A stretch of DNA of 64,000 nucleotides from Nocardia sp. NBC_01730 (lineage in GTDB: Bacteria; Actinomycetota; Actinomycetes; Mycobacteriales; Mycobacteriaceae), in contig NZ_CP109162.1 of the NCBI RefSeq assembly GCF_035920445.1, positions 7,936,001-8,000,000 of the forward strand. Direction: 5' to 3'. The notes under the pieces are model-generated. The model did no database searches. It was not told the DNA's origin and saw only the letters and a program-made list of their open reading frames with translations. The stretch's first letter is position 1. Each line of letters starts with the position of its first letter. Shown here piece by piece: positions 18,413-28,739 of the stretch. The position numbers and the translations under genes were made by a program.

Positions 18413-18922
18413 CGCATTCCGCGTAATTCTGGTCGCCTGGAGCCGCGATTTGGGTCCTGAACTGCGTGGACATGGGTGAGTGCGCCGGGAGACCGTGTCT
18501 CTAGGCGTGGGTGTCGGTGCTGGTCAGGGGGTTGGGGTGAGTTCGATGATCTGCTTGGGTGCAGGGATGTCGAGCTTGGCGAGTAGGTCGCGTTGGGGCT
18601 TGGTGGGTTCGGTGGTTCGGCGGAAGGTGCCGGTGGGGCCGGTGAAGGTGCCGACGTGGAGGCGGTCGAGTTCGCGGCGGGCATTGAACCAGGTTGTGCC
18701 GGTGGTGGTTTCGGTGATGCGGATGAGCAGCAGCGCGAGCCAGCAGAGGATGACGTGGGCGCGGATGCGTTCCTCGAGGCGGTGGTAGACCGGTCGCAGG
18801 TCGAGGACCTGTTTCATGTCGCGCCAGCCGCGTTCGACTTCGAGGAGCTGCTTGTATCCCAGGGCGATGTCTTCGGCAGACAGTTTCGGGTCGCTGCAGC
18901 GCAGCAGGTACTTGCCGTCGCG
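18413..18922 (-). mobile_element. IS1634-family transposase fragment inside the RHS gene
   Basis: On the minus strand the translation runs DGKYLLRCSDPKLSAEDIAL, YKQLLEVERGWRDMKQVLDL, HRLEERIRAHVILCWLALLL, and ends KQIIELTPTP, stop at 18524. This is the C-terminal ~140 residues of IS1634-type transposases, including the ERGWRDMK block. The N-terminal two thirds are absent; the break at ~18922 coincides with return of RHS sequence on the plus strand. The event replaced part of the RHS gene instead of simply inserting. Confidence 0.85.
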
Positions 18923-21900
18923 AAACAGCGCAAGCTGTGGTGGGAGGGCGCCGACGCGATGCACAAAGCATCGGGTGTGCTCGACAGCTGGTACCACGAG
19001 GTCACCGCGGCACAGACGAAAGCAGCCGATGCGATCGCGAGATGGGAAGCGGCCGATACCGAGGAAACCACGAGGAAGAACCAGTGGAACACCCTGTCCG
19101 ATGAGCAGAAACGCAAGACACCCCTGACCGACACGTGGACCTCGATCCGCAACGAGGCCCGCGAGATCCTGCGCGGCGCACGCTCACAGCGCGACAACGC
19201 GGCGAACTCGGCCGCGGCGGCGTTGGCGGCGGCGACCGAGGCCGCCCCGACCGAGCCGCCGTTCACCGAACGCTGGTCGGACAATCTCTCGGACCTGTCC
19301 GGGGCGGTCGATCAGGCGAAGCTGAACTTCACCTCCGGACTGCTGACCAGTTTTACCGGGATCGTGCAGTTCGTACGCCAGGTCAGCCCGATGGACCCCT
19401 ACAACCTCACCCATCCGGCCGAATACCTGTCGGGGATGTCGGATCTGGGCACCGGGCTGGTGGTCGCGGCTGCTGATCCCGGGGCGACGGTGTCTTCGAT
19501 CCTGTCCGGTGCGCGCAAGAACCCGTCGGAATTCCTGGGCTCGCTGACCGGTGACCTGATCACCACCGTCGGCACCGGAGGGGCCGGTGCGGCCAAACCC
19601 GCGCTGTCGGCGCTGGACAAGATCGGTGACGTCTCGAAGGTCGGCAAAACTACCCACGCCGTGACCAGCGCAGCCGAACACGCCCCGCACACCACGCCAC
19701 ATACCCCGAGCAGCACCCCCCGCGACCCACACTCCCTCGTCGGCCGCCCACGAACCGGGCACACCAGCGAGCGCACACCCGACAACGGAAGCGCCGTCAC
19801 CAACCTCGACCGGGAGCCACCCGAGCACCACCGAACCGGGCACACAACCACACGCGACAACCGAGTCGCCGACGCAACCGGGACCGACCAACCCGCAACC
19901 TGAAACTCCAACGCACACATCAGATTCCGGCACGCCAGGGCCTGACGACACCACACCGGGACACACTCAGCCGGACACGCCACAGCATGTGTACCCCGAA
20001 CAGGCGGCGCCCGACTCGCACCCCAGCGGTGAACATCCCGGCGACACGCCCCAAACACCGCACCAGCAGCCCTCCGACACACCTGCGGTTCGACCGGATT
20101 CCGAGGTGTCCTCGGGACCGAACCCGAGCGACACACCCGGCCAGCACCCTGACCCCGACTCCCGCCCGCCCGCTCGCACCGATTCACCTGACACCCCAAC
20201 AGATCATGGTGACGGCAGTTCGCATCAAACCCACGACGGGACAGAACCCACACACCCGGATGGGGACGGCCCGAATCCCAATGGACACGACAATCACGAC
20301 CCGGAAACCCGACCGACCCATCATGATTCGCTGCAGGAGCACCCGACTCCGGAGGAGCGTGCCAGCGCAGACCAAGGCGCCGGTGACACCGCCCGTGAGA
20401 ACGGTGCGGACAACGACCGCACCGGGGGTGAGAAAACCTGCTCCGAAGACCCCGTCGATATCGCGACCGGCGAATTCCTGCTCCCCGAAACCGATGTCAA
20501 CCTCCCCGGTGTCCTCGCACTGACCCTGCGGCGCACACATCGCTCGAACTACCGGTACGGCCGCTGGTTCGGCCCCTCGTGGGCGACCACCCTGGACATG
20601 CGTCTGGTCGTCGAGCACGAAGGAGTCACCTTCCTCGGAGAGGACGGCATCATGCTGGCCTACCCGCACACCGAGGTCGGTGCCGCCACCGAACCGGTGA
20701 CCGGTGGACAAGCGTGGACGCTGACCCGAACCGAGGTCGGCGGTTACCGCATCTGGGATCAACAGCGGGAAATACTCTGGCATTTCGCGCCTGAACCAAC
20801 CCTCGATGGCATCGATTCGCGCCTGGGCAACTACGCCATCTCCGCGATCACCGACCGCCACCGCAACCGGATCCGCTTCCACTACGACACCGACGGCGCA
20901 CCGGTCGAGGTGTCACACTCCGTTGGATACCGAGTACGTATCGACACCGCCGCAGGGCGCGTCACCGGGTTGTCCGTACTCGACAAAGATTACGACGGCG
21001 CCGAAAAACGAATCCGAATAAGGGAATTCGGATACGAGGCAGGCCAGCTGTCAACTGTTGCGAACGCTGTCGGCGCTACTACCGGCTACACCTACGATGA
21101 CGAACATCGGCTGAGGTCCTGGACCGATTCCAACGGCAACCAGATGGTCAACACCTACGACGAATCCGGCCGTGTCATCTTCCAGCGCGGAACCGCCGGC
21201 ATCCTGGACACCGACTTCGACTACCTCGAATTCCCCGACGGCACCGGCCGTCTCACCACGGTCACCAACTCCCTCGGCGCCACCACATCCCACGGCTTCG
21301 ATCGAGACTTCCGTCTTCGCGACCTCGTCGACCCCGTCGGTGGCCGCACGCATATCGACTACAACGCCGACCGCAAACCACTGAAGGTCATCGCACCCGA
21401 TGGCGCGGTGACCTGCTACCGCTACACCGGCGAGGGCGACATCGCCGAAATCGTCCGCCCCGACGGCCACACCGTGCAGATCGACTACATGTGGCGTAAC
21501 CGGCCCACCCGAGTCGCTGACGCCGACGGCACTGTACGAGAACAGGAATGGAACAAGAACGGGAACCTTGCCGCCTCTGTTGACTCGGCGGGAGCCCGAA
21601 CCGAATACGCCTACCACTCCAACGGTGCCATCGCTGAGCTCATCGATGCGGACAACACCTCGACACGTATCGAAGTCGATGCAGCCGGATTGCCTGTCCA
21701 GGTTGTCGCCCAGACTGGCGCAACCACGCGCATCGAGCGCGACTCCTGTGGCCGTCCCGTCCGAGTTACAGATCCTATGGACGCCCGAACCGGCTATGAG
21801 TGGGCGCCGGACGGAAAACTGCTGCGCCGCGTCGACCCGGACGGGTATGCCGAGTCGTGGACCTACGACGGCGAAGGCAACCCGCTGACGCATACTGACC

Positions 21901-23133
21901 GCGCAGGCAATCTCACCCGCTTCGTCTATGGCGCTTTTGATCTGCTGCGTTCACGTACTGACCCGGATGGCTCGACCACCCACTACACCTGGGACAGCCA
22001 ACGTCGTCTCACCAGGGTCACCAACCCTCTTGGTCAAACCTGGGCCTACGGCTACGACCCAGCCGGGCGACTGATCACCCAAACTGACTACACCGGTGCC
22101 ACCACCCGATACACCCACGACGCCGCCGGACGAGCAACCACGATCACACCGGCCACCGGCATCACCCGCCACCACACCCGCGACCTCCTCGGCCGCCTCA
22201 CCGCGGTCACCACCGACACTGGCGAGTGGATCAGATACACCCACGACGTAGCTGGACGAGTCCTGACCGCGATCGCGGGAACAAACGAAGACCTCACCCA
22301 CACTCTCGAATTCACCTATACCGCCACCGGCAAACTCGCCTCACAACAACTCGACGACCAGCCGACGATGCGGCACGAACACGACCAATACAGTCGCCGA
22401 ATCCGACGCACGACCCCCACCGGCGCAACTACCGGCTGGGACTACGACGGCACCGGTAGAGTCCGCGGCCTTACCGCCGACGGACACAAACTCGCCTTCC
22501 GCTACGACTCGATCGGGCGTCTCGAGAGTTGGCGTGTCGGCGAAATCGCTATCGACCGAACGCTTTCCGAAATCAGCCGTGTCACAGGCCAGCACGTGAT
22601 CGCCCACCCTGCCACATCACTGAGCCTCGACACCGGGCCACGGTCCAGCCCGCGGACACTCCGTCACGACGAATATACCTACCGACCCGACGGCTACCTC
22701 ATAAACCACACCCTCACCCGCCCCGACACCAATTCTGTGGGGAGCGATTACATCCTCGACCCCGTCGGGCGCGTCACATCGATCACCCGCAACAGCACGA
22801 TCGCCGAGCAGTACACCTACGACTCACTCAGTAACATCACCAGTGCGCTGCAATCAGGACTGCCTGACAACACCAGCACGACGGCTACGGTTGCCGACCC
22901 GCACGATTCCTATACGCCTCAGCCCGAATCCGAGGCCGACAGCCGCCGTGAATACCGCAACAACTTACTCATCCGCGACGGCCGCACCCGATACCACTAC
23001 GACGGGGCCGGCCGTCTCATCCGCAAGACCATCGCCCGGTTGTCGCGTAAAGCCGACATATGGCACTACCGGTACAACTCTTTCGACCAACTCACCGATG
23101 TCTGGACCCCAGACTGGCCCGTTCCCAATGAAT
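18923..23133 (+). pseudogene. RHS/YD-repeat toxin-delivery protein, main body (frameshifted)
   Basis: It resumes with KQRKLWWEGADAMHKASGVL, a helical N-terminal domain. A Pro/Thr/His-rich linker follows, in which the frame shifts at the C6 run 19716-19721: the first frame dies at 19903, while the second is open from ~19683 to 23135. The second frame has the DUF6531 start (EDPVDIATGEFLLPETDVNL) at ~20450 and about 20 YD repeats of the Y-x-YD-x-x-GR-L type, such as YTYDDEHRLRSW and YGYDPAGRLITQ. RHS proteins build a hollow beta shell that encloses and delivers a C-terminal toxin. The frame is interrupted at ~23133 by IS3. Confidence 0.88.
19716..19721 (+). repeat. C6 homopolymer at the RHS frameshift
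   Basis: Six C residues lie where the two RHS frames overlap (roughly 19683-19903). A one-base length change here would join them. It could be a true mutation, a switch, or a sequencing error. Confidence 0.6.
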
Positions 23134-23195
23134 GAGACCACTCGGTATTAGAGTCCCGTTGGCCCTGGTGAGGGCTGGAAGGGACACTGAGGGAC

Positions 23196-23477
23196 ATGGC
23201 AGGACGTAAGCGGCATTCCGCGGAGGACATCGTGCGGAAGCTGCGCCGTGCCGACGAGCTCGCTGCCGCTGGGCAGACGGGTGAGCAGATCGCTGCTGAT
23301 CTGGGAGTGTCGGCGGCGACGTTGTATAACTGGCGCCGCCAGTACGGCGGGGTGGACACCGATGCCGCGAAGGAGCTCAAGGAACTGCGTGAGCAGAACG
23401 CGAGGTTGAAGCGGCTGCTGGCGGACGCGGAGCTGGAGAAGGACGCGCTGCGGGAGATCGCGAGGGGAAAATTTTAG
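23196..23477 (+). CDS. IS3-family transposase OrfA
   Basis: 93 residues with a helix-turn-helix (GEQIAADLGVSAATLYNWRR) and a C-terminal leucine-zipper-like helix (KELREQNARLKRLLADAELE). It binds the IS ends. The 3' end carries GGGGAAAATTTT just before its stop. A -1 slip on AAAA moves the ribosome into the orfB frame (KILGPASKRR), giving the OrfAB fusion used by IS3 elements. Confidence 0.9.
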   Translation: MAGRKRHSAEDIVRKLRRADELAAAGQTGEQIAADLGVSAATLYNWRRQYGGVDTDAAKELKELREQNARLKRLLADAELEKDALREIARGKF

Positions 23478-24340
23478 GCCCGGCCAGCAAGCGGCGGGCT
23501 GTTGACATGCTCAAACAGGTGATGGGCATGTCGGAACGGTTCGCGTGCAAGGTGGTTGGGCTGCATCGGTCCACGTATCGGCAGCTGCCAGCTGCGCAGA
23601 CCCCCGCCGATCCGGATGTCGGGTTGCGGGTCTGGCTGCGTTCCTATGCCACGAAACATCAAGGGCACGGGTTCCGGCGTGCGTGGGCGGCGCTGCGGTT
23701 CGATGAGGGCTCGCAGGTGAACAAGAAGAGGGTGCACCGGCTCTGGCGGGAGGAAGGCTTGCAGGTGCGGGCGCACTCGCCACGCAAGCGGGCGGGGTGC
23801 TCGACTACGCCGCTGGTTGATGCGGATGCACCGAAGGTGGTGTGGGCGTTGGACTTTCAGTTCGACTCCACCACGGATGGGCGCGCGGTGAAGATCGCTT
23901 CGATGATCGACGAGCACACCCGTGAATCGCTGCTTCACCTGGTGGAGCGCTCGATCACCGCCGAGCGGCTGGTGGCCGAGTTGCAGGAGGTGTTCACCGC
24001 GCGCGCTGGGCCACCGAAGGTGCTGCGTATGGACAACGGTCCTGAAATGATTTCCCATGCGCTGCAACAGTTCTGCGCCGACCGGGTAGGGATCGTCTAT
24101 ATCCCGCCCGGCACGCCGTGGAACAACGGCCATATCGAATCGTTCAACCGGCGGTTACGCAGCGAGTGCCTCAACCGCAACCACTGGACGAGCCTGCTCG
24201 AGGCCCGCGTCGTGATCGGCGACTTCAAGGACGAACACAACCGACGGCATCGGCATTCGGCGCTGGGCTATCTGACCCCTGCCGAGTACGCTGCCCGCTG
24301 CAGCCACACCCACCACCCCGTGGCCTGCAGCATCAACTGA
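23468..24340 (+). CDS. IS3-family transposase OrfB (DDE integrase core)
   Basis: Read from the frameshift site; an independent ATG is at 23507. HTH_21-like domain (GHGFRRAWAALRFDEGSQVN), then an rve integrase core with DDE residues in VVWALDFQFDSTTDGRA, RMDNGPEMISHALQQFC and NNGHIESFNRRLRSECLN. The C-terminus is complete. The copy looks intact. Confidence 0.9.
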   Translation, partial: KILGPASKRRAVDMLKQVMGMSERFACKVVGLHRSTYRQLPAAQTPADPDVGLRVWLRSYATKHQGHGFRRAWAALRFDEGSQVNKKRVHRLWREEGLQVRAHSPRKRAGCSTTPLVDADAPKVVWALDFQFDSTTDGRAVKIASMIDEHTRESLLHLVERSITAERLVAELQEVFTARAGPPKVLRMDNGPEMISHALQQFCADRVGIVYIPPGTPWNNGHIESFNRRLRSECLNRNHWTSLLEARVVIGDFKDEHNRRHRHSALGYLTPAEYAARCSHTHHPVACSIN

Positions 24341-24381
24341 ATCCGGACGAAACAACCCGGACTCCAATGCCGGGTGGTCGC

Positions 24382-25027
24382 CTTATCGGGGACTGGTCAA
24401 GACCACCAATGGTGGCACTACACCTACGACGCACTCGGTCGCCGAACCACCAAACAACACCTCACCAACGACGGGACCGTCCTCGAACGCACCGACTACA
24501 CCTGGGACGGTACGCATCTCATCGAACAGCGCGCCGACGGGGTCTCGACCCGATGGCAATACCAACCGAATTCCCATACACTCGTCACCCAAGCCACTGA
24601 CCACGACGCCTTCGAACGCGAGTTCTACGCGATCGTCACCGACCTTGTCGGTACGCCCACAGAAATCATCGATCCCGATAGCGCCGCAACGGCGAGCACC
24701 ACGACTGTCGATCTGTGGGGCCGCATGGTGTGGCGCGGCCAGGTAGCCACGCCACTAAGGTTTCCCGGCCAGATACACGATCCCGAAACTGGCCTCCACT
24801 ATAATCTTTGCCGCATATATGACCCTGCTACGGGCAGGTTCCTTACCGAAGACCCGCTCGGTCTATCGCCGGCGCCGAATCCCAGTACCTATCCCCACAA
24901 CCCGACAGTATGGGCGGACCCTCTCGGCCTGCTGCCCGACGGCTGCAATCATAAATATCGGGTTGGGTCGAGGTCCTGCATTGGAAATATTCAACAACGC
25001 GATAGCCAAGTGGAGGGAGATAGTTAG
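24382..25027 (+). pseudogene. RHS gene, C-terminal core end with lost toxin tip
   Basis: Continues the YD repeats (WWHYTYDALGRRTTKQH) to the RHS core end GLHYNLCRIYDPATGRFLTE and DPLGLSPAPNPSTYPHNPT. After DPLGLLPDGC only ~25 codons remain to a TAG at 25027, far too short for a toxin. In another frame the last codons read GRGPALEIFNNAIAKWREIV and stop in an ATGA overlap with the immunity gene, the usual toxin-immunity joint. The natural toxin was therefore probably mostly deleted, with a frameshift. Confidence 0.8.
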
Positions 25028-25558
25028 ATGACTCCAGAGGATGAGAAGGTTATACTCGGGCTGGTTTACAATCCGTCCAGTCAGACGCGGGTTGGTTCGG
25101 CTGACGAAGTACTCCGCCACTTCGGAACAAGCGATGGTTGCGAACTCGGATTGACGCTGCTGAAAGAAGCGGCCGAAGATCGCGACGCCGACGGTGTCGA
25201 ACTCGCCCTGATTGTGAGCTCGGAGTTCGGGATCACAACGGACTATCTCGATATCTTGGTGCGATTGAGTTCAGCAGAATGGCATTACATGCATGAGGCC
25301 GTGGTGTCGAGACTGGGGCAGCTTCGGACGTCGGCTGCGGTCGACGCACTGTATCGAGCTACAACGTGGATCCCGGATTATCTCGACTACGACGAGAACA
25401 GGGCCCTCGCAACAAAAGCGATCTGGGCGCTTGGCGACACACCTGGGCCGGAAGCTGAAGCCGCTTTAGTTCGGCTGCGCGATTCGGATAGTCAGATCGT
25501 GCGGCAGGGAGCCGAAGCGCAGATCGAGCGCAGGCAGGAATCGCATAATGCAACGTAG
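25028..25558 (+). CDS. HEAT-like immunity protein of the RHS locus
   Basis: 176 residues from ATG 25028 with GGAGGGA upstream. It is all-helical. The second half shows HEAT-like helical pairs (LGQLRTSAAVDALYRATTW, then LATKAIWALGDTPGPEAEAA). It begins in an ATGA overlap with the relic toxin frame, the position of a cognate immunity gene in RHS loci. With the toxin lost it is an orphan that could still protect against the same toxin made by other strains (inference). Confidence 0.75.
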   Translation: MTPEDEKVILGLVYNPSSQTRVGSADEVLRHFGTSDGCELGLTLLKEAAEDRDADGVELALIVSSEFGITTDYLDILVRLSSAEWHYMHEAVVSRLGQLRTSAAVDALYRATTWIPDYLDYDENRALATKAIWALGDTPGPEAEAALVRLRDSDSQIVRQGAEAQIERRQESHNAT

Positions 25559-26177
25559 GGAACGGCCCGCATACCGGCTGTTCAATCATAGGTGAACCGC
25601 GCGTCGCGAATGGCCACAAATCCCGGCATCGCCGAAGGGCGACAGGAACCTCGGCCACTGGCTATTGTGTGAATACTCCGGTATTCATTCCTAGTAGCTC
25701 GCGCAGATCAGGTGGGGTTGGGTACGGCTTTTCCGCGGGCAGGCGATCGGGAACGAGTCTCCCGGCGGCTGCCTCACGTCCGATCTCATGAGCGAGTCCG
25801 GTTACGTCTTCGATCCCGACGATCCACTCGTCGCAATAGCGATGCACCGCTTCACCGGAAAGCCCCACCTGCAGCGATCGGAAAGGTAAGGGTCGAAATG
25901 TGGTGTCACGCTCGGGATCCCATTGAATCCGAACTGGCGCAGCCAAGCTGGTCTTCCACTGAGCATGGTCTTGATGTACAGCGCTGTCGAAGTGCGCGAA
26001 CGCCGAATGGCGAAGTGCCCATTCGAAGCCCGGGCTAGAGATTCGGACGGCCAGTACATGTTCCTGCCCGGGCTTACTGGCCCAGCCGGATCGGTACATC
26101 ATCCACAGAAATGATGGCTTGACCCAGGTCATGCTGAGGGGCCCGGCGGATTCCGGACAGTACCCTGAAGGGCTATT

Positions 26178-27059
26178 TCATGCTGCTGCCTGCCGATTCA
26201 GATAATCGGCATGAACCTGTATCGGGGTCTTGTAGTTGATCCCCGAGTGGATTCGTTTCCGATTGTAGAATGTCTCGATGTATTCTACAACTGCGCGCCG
26301 TGCCTGGCCGCGGGTGAGGAACGTCACGCGGTGTAGCCACTCATTCTTCAGGGCACCGAAGAACGATTCGGCCATGCAGTTATCCCAGCACACGCCAGTG
26401 CGGCCGACGGATTGACGCATGTCCATGCTCCTCAGCTTCTTGCCGAAATCGTAGCTGGTGTAGTTCGAACCACGGTCGCTGTGGAATATCGCACTCGGTG
26501 CGATATCGATTCGGGTGGCTGCCATGTCGAGCGCGTCCTCGATCAGCGAGGTTCGGTAATGGTCGGCCATGGACCAGCCTGCCACCATTTTCGTGTAACA
26601 ATCGATCACGGTCGCCAAATAGATCCAGCCTTCCTGTGTTCGAATATAGGTGACATCGGAGACGAATTTCTCGCCCGGCGCTTCGGCGGTGAAGTCGCGG
26701 CGTACGAGGTCGGGGATTCGGTGGTTGATGTCGGCCTCGGTGGTCGCCGGCCGCCACGGTTTCGGCTGGCAGGGCACCAGATCAAGCTCACGCATCAGCC
26801 GGCGGACGGTATCGTCGTCCACGGCGTAGCCCGAGGCCACCAGCACCGCATGGATGCGCCGATACCCGTAGGTGCCGTGACTGTCGTCGAAGATTGCCCG
26901 GATCATCAGTTTCAGATCTTCACGCCATTTCTCGGTCTCCGACACCGGACGGGAACACCATTCGTAGTACCCCGATCTCGACACATTCAGATTCGTGCAC
27001 ATGAAGGCAACCGGATACGCCTTCTCCGCGTCCATCTCTGCGATGAATGTATATCTCAC
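26178..27059 (-). CDS. IS3-family transposase OrfB
   Basis: 293 residues from GTG 27059, which overlaps the TGA of orfA. HTH_21-like part with YGYRRIHAVLVASGYAVDDD, then an rve core with DDE residues in KFVSDVTYIRTQEGWIYLA, IFHSDRGSNYTSYDFGKKL and NCMAESFFGALKNEWLHRV. The C-terminus (RKRIHSGINYKTPIQVHADY) is complete. It looks functional. Confidence 0.92.
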   Translation of the reverse strand: MRYTFIAEMDAEKAYPVAFMCTNLNVSRSGYYEWCSRPVSETEKWREDLKLMIRAIFDDSHGTYGYRRIHAVLVASGYAVDDDTVRRLMRELDLVPCQPKPWRPATTEADINHRIPDLVRRDFTAEAPGEKFVSDVTYIRTQEGWIYLATVIDCYTKMVAGWSMADHYRTSLIEDALDMAATRIDIAPSAIFHSDRGSNYTSYDFGKKLRSMDMRQSVGRTGVCWDNCMAESFFGALKNEWLHRVTFLTRGQARRAVVEYIETFYNRKRIHSGINYKTPIQVHADYLNRQAAA

Positions 27060-27367
27060 TGCTGGCGGCTCGCGAAGAAGGCGGCCGCTTTTTCCAAAAA
27101 CTCAGCCTTCATGCGCAGCTCGCGATTCTCCCGCTCCAACTCCCGCAACCGAGCCCGCTCCGAAACCGTCAACGGTTCCTCCGCGCCCGGATTCCTTTCC
27201 CGATACCGAGACACCCAATTGCCCAACGTCGCCTCATGAATTCCGAGATCCCGCGCGATCGACGCGATCGGACGTCCCGGATTCTCCAGCACCATCTTCA
27301 CTGCCTCGTCCTTATATTCGGGCGAGTACTTTCTCCTCTGATGACCCACGACCCGTTTCCCTCTCAC
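27056..27367 (-). CDS. IS3-family transposase OrfA
   Basis: 103 residues: RKYSPEYKDEAVKMVLENPG, a helix-turn-helix (IASIARDLGIHEATLGNWVS) and a terminal coiled coil (RELERENRELRMKAEFLEKA). Its stop overlaps the OrfB start. The FFASRQQ tail is typical of this IS3 group. Confidence 0.92.
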   Translation of the reverse strand: MRGKRVVGHQRRKYSPEYKDEAVKMVLENPGRPIASIARDLGIHEATLGNWVSRYRERNPGAEEPLTVSERARLRELERENRELRMKAEFLEKAAAFFASRQQ

Positions 27368-27375
27368 TTCGAGTA

Positions 27376-27465
27376 ACCAACCCTACGAGGGGTCACTGTC
27401 CGGAGGGAACCGGGCACCTCACCAACCCTACGAGGGGTCACTGTCCGGAGGGAACCGGGCACCTC
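27376..27465. repeat. 45-bp tandem duplication of the IS right end
   Basis: The 45-bp unit starting ACCAACCCTACGAGGGGTCA occurs twice head to tail (27376-27420 and 27421-27465) with no mismatch. Each copy contains the complete terminal inverted repeat. The outer copy is the one that abuts the target duplication. Confidence 0.95.
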
Positions 27466-27611
27466 ATGCGCTCTCGCTTGAAGGCGCTCGGGAACCGTCC
27501 AGAAGCCGCAGCGGGAACGGCAATCTGCGGGCCGTATGCCTGGTACACCGTAATCGTATCGGCATCGTATACGCCACGGATCTCACGAAAGGGCCTGTCC
27601 ACGGAAGCCAT

Positions 27612-28099
27612 GGTTGCATGTCAATCGGCTTTGGGATGGGGTTCTGCACTGACCGCTCTGCAGGATCTGCTCGAAGTTATCCACCCACCCGGGTCCTCAA
27701 CGACGAACGTGAGTCGCTGACGGTTTTCATCATTGCCTCTGTTCAGTCAGTCGGTCGCTGTCCGCAACGTTCGCGCAGAACGGACAGAAGTTGTCCTGTT
27801 CGGGTATAGGTTTTGGTGTTCGGGGCTGGTTGCGGAGTTCGGGCATGGTTCCCGGGTTCTGGGGTCGTGGGAGGGGTTCTGGCGGGCAGACTGCGTGGCC
27901 GTGTCGAGCCTGTGCGTGGTGCCCGGCGGCGGGTCGCACCGCCCGGCGAGTTCGAGCTCGCCGATGCCGATGCCGATGCCGCGTCCGGTGAGCGTCGGCT
28001 GGTGTTGACCGAGTGGTGCTGTTGGAGGACTGCCTGCCGGTGCGGGATTCCCGTCGGTGTGGCGGTGTCGACCGCCACCGGTGGCGGGCAGCGTTGACG
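27612..28099. other. Gap without a supported gene
   Basis: The upstream region of the DUF4291 gene and ~450 bp of GC-rich sequence. Open frames in all directions are short, Arg/Pro/Gly-rich and without recognisable motifs. Confidence 0.4.
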
Positions 28100-28502
28100 C
28101 CTTCCTGCACGGCGATACCCGCGATGGCGAGGGCAGCGGTCAGATCGTGTGGATCATCGTTGCTGCCCTGGATCGGTCACCGGCCGCTACCCGAAGGCAA
28201 CACCAGCCGCGCCACGGTCGGGCTGCGCGAGCCGATGCCGACATCGCCCGACATCGCGCCGTCCCGCTGCACTCAGAGGCGCTCTAACCAAACGACTGCC
28301 ACGTCAGGAAGCCGGTGCGCTCGTGCGGGATGGGCTCATCGCGCGTGCTGTGGAGCCCACCACGCCGCCGCGGGTCAGCTATGAACTCACCGCACTCGGC
28401 CAGGGCCTCACCGAGTCGTTGCAGCAGTTCCTGGACTGGATCCGTCGACACACGGTCGAGGTCGTGGCCGCGCAGCGCCGCCACGACCGGCAACGCCGAT
28501 GA
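28100..28502 (+). pseudogene. HxlR-type regulator, degraded
   Basis: The C-terminal winged-helix part is clear: ALVRDGLIARAVEPTTPPRV, then SYELTALGQGLTESLQQFLD and WIRRH. The N-terminal part survives only as GQIVWIIVAALDRSPA in another frame, followed by disrupted sequence where the recognition helix should be. At least two frameshifts are present. HxlR regulators often sit beside oxidoreductase genes, as here (28740), so it may once have controlled that gene. Confidence 0.65.
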
Positions 28503-28739
28503 CCGCACAGCTCGAGCTTGCGTGCACGCTGACCCGCCTGGTTGCCGATGCCCATCCAATACCGGTGTGACTCCGGCAATATCGCCTACGGTGCGGTTCG
28601 CCGTGTACTGGTCGCTTACCTGAACGTGTGCAACTGCCCTCGAAAGTGCGTACTTGTCGCTGATCGCTGAGGGCGTCAACACTGGGCCTCGTGAACGAGG
28701 CATTGAGCCTCATCGGCATAGCCCGCGAAGGGGAGTCGC

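Larger units (their letters stand above)
23134..24381 (+). mobile_element. IS3-family element inserted in the RHS gene
   Basis: It carries orfA (23196-23477) and orfB (to 24340). Imperfect ~23-bp terminal inverted repeats match between GAGACCACTCGGTATTAGAG (left) and the reverse complement of the right end at ~24358-24381 (GGACTCCAATGCCGGGTGGT), with about four mismatches. RHS coding resumes directly after the right end (GTGQDHQWWHYTYDALGRR), so the element splits the YD region. The exact ends and the target duplication are not certain. Confidence 0.8.
26135..27466 (-). mobile_element. IS3-family element in the DUF4291 gene, TSD TGC
   Basis: Left end TGAGGGGCCCGGCGGATTCC at 26135; right end, as its reverse complement, TGAGGTGCCCGG... 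ending at 27466. Both share TCCGGACAGT inside. TGC flanks both sides (26132-26134 and 27467-27469), the 3-bp duplication of IS3 elements. orfA and orfB overlap by GTGA. The right end is duplicated (see 27376-27465). Confidence 0.92.
25662..27611 (-). pseudogene. DUF4291 gene split by IS3
   Basis: The N-terminal part runs from ATG 27611 (MASVDRPFREIRGVYDADTI, TVYQAYGPQIAVPAAASGRF) down to 27467. The C-terminal part runs from 26134 to 25662 (TWVKPSFLWMMYRSGW onward). Removing the IS and one copy of the TGC target duplication rejoins FKRERM to TWVKPS in frame, giving a full-length DUF4291 protein of ~200 residues. No other lesion is seen, so precise excision would restore it. The biochemical role of DUF4291 is not established to my knowledge. 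Confidence 0.9.

Noticed and set aside
27730..28110. Small ORFs on both strands between DUF4291 and the HxlR remnant
   Set aside because: Low-complexity Arg/Pro/Gly composition, mutually overlapping frames and no motif.
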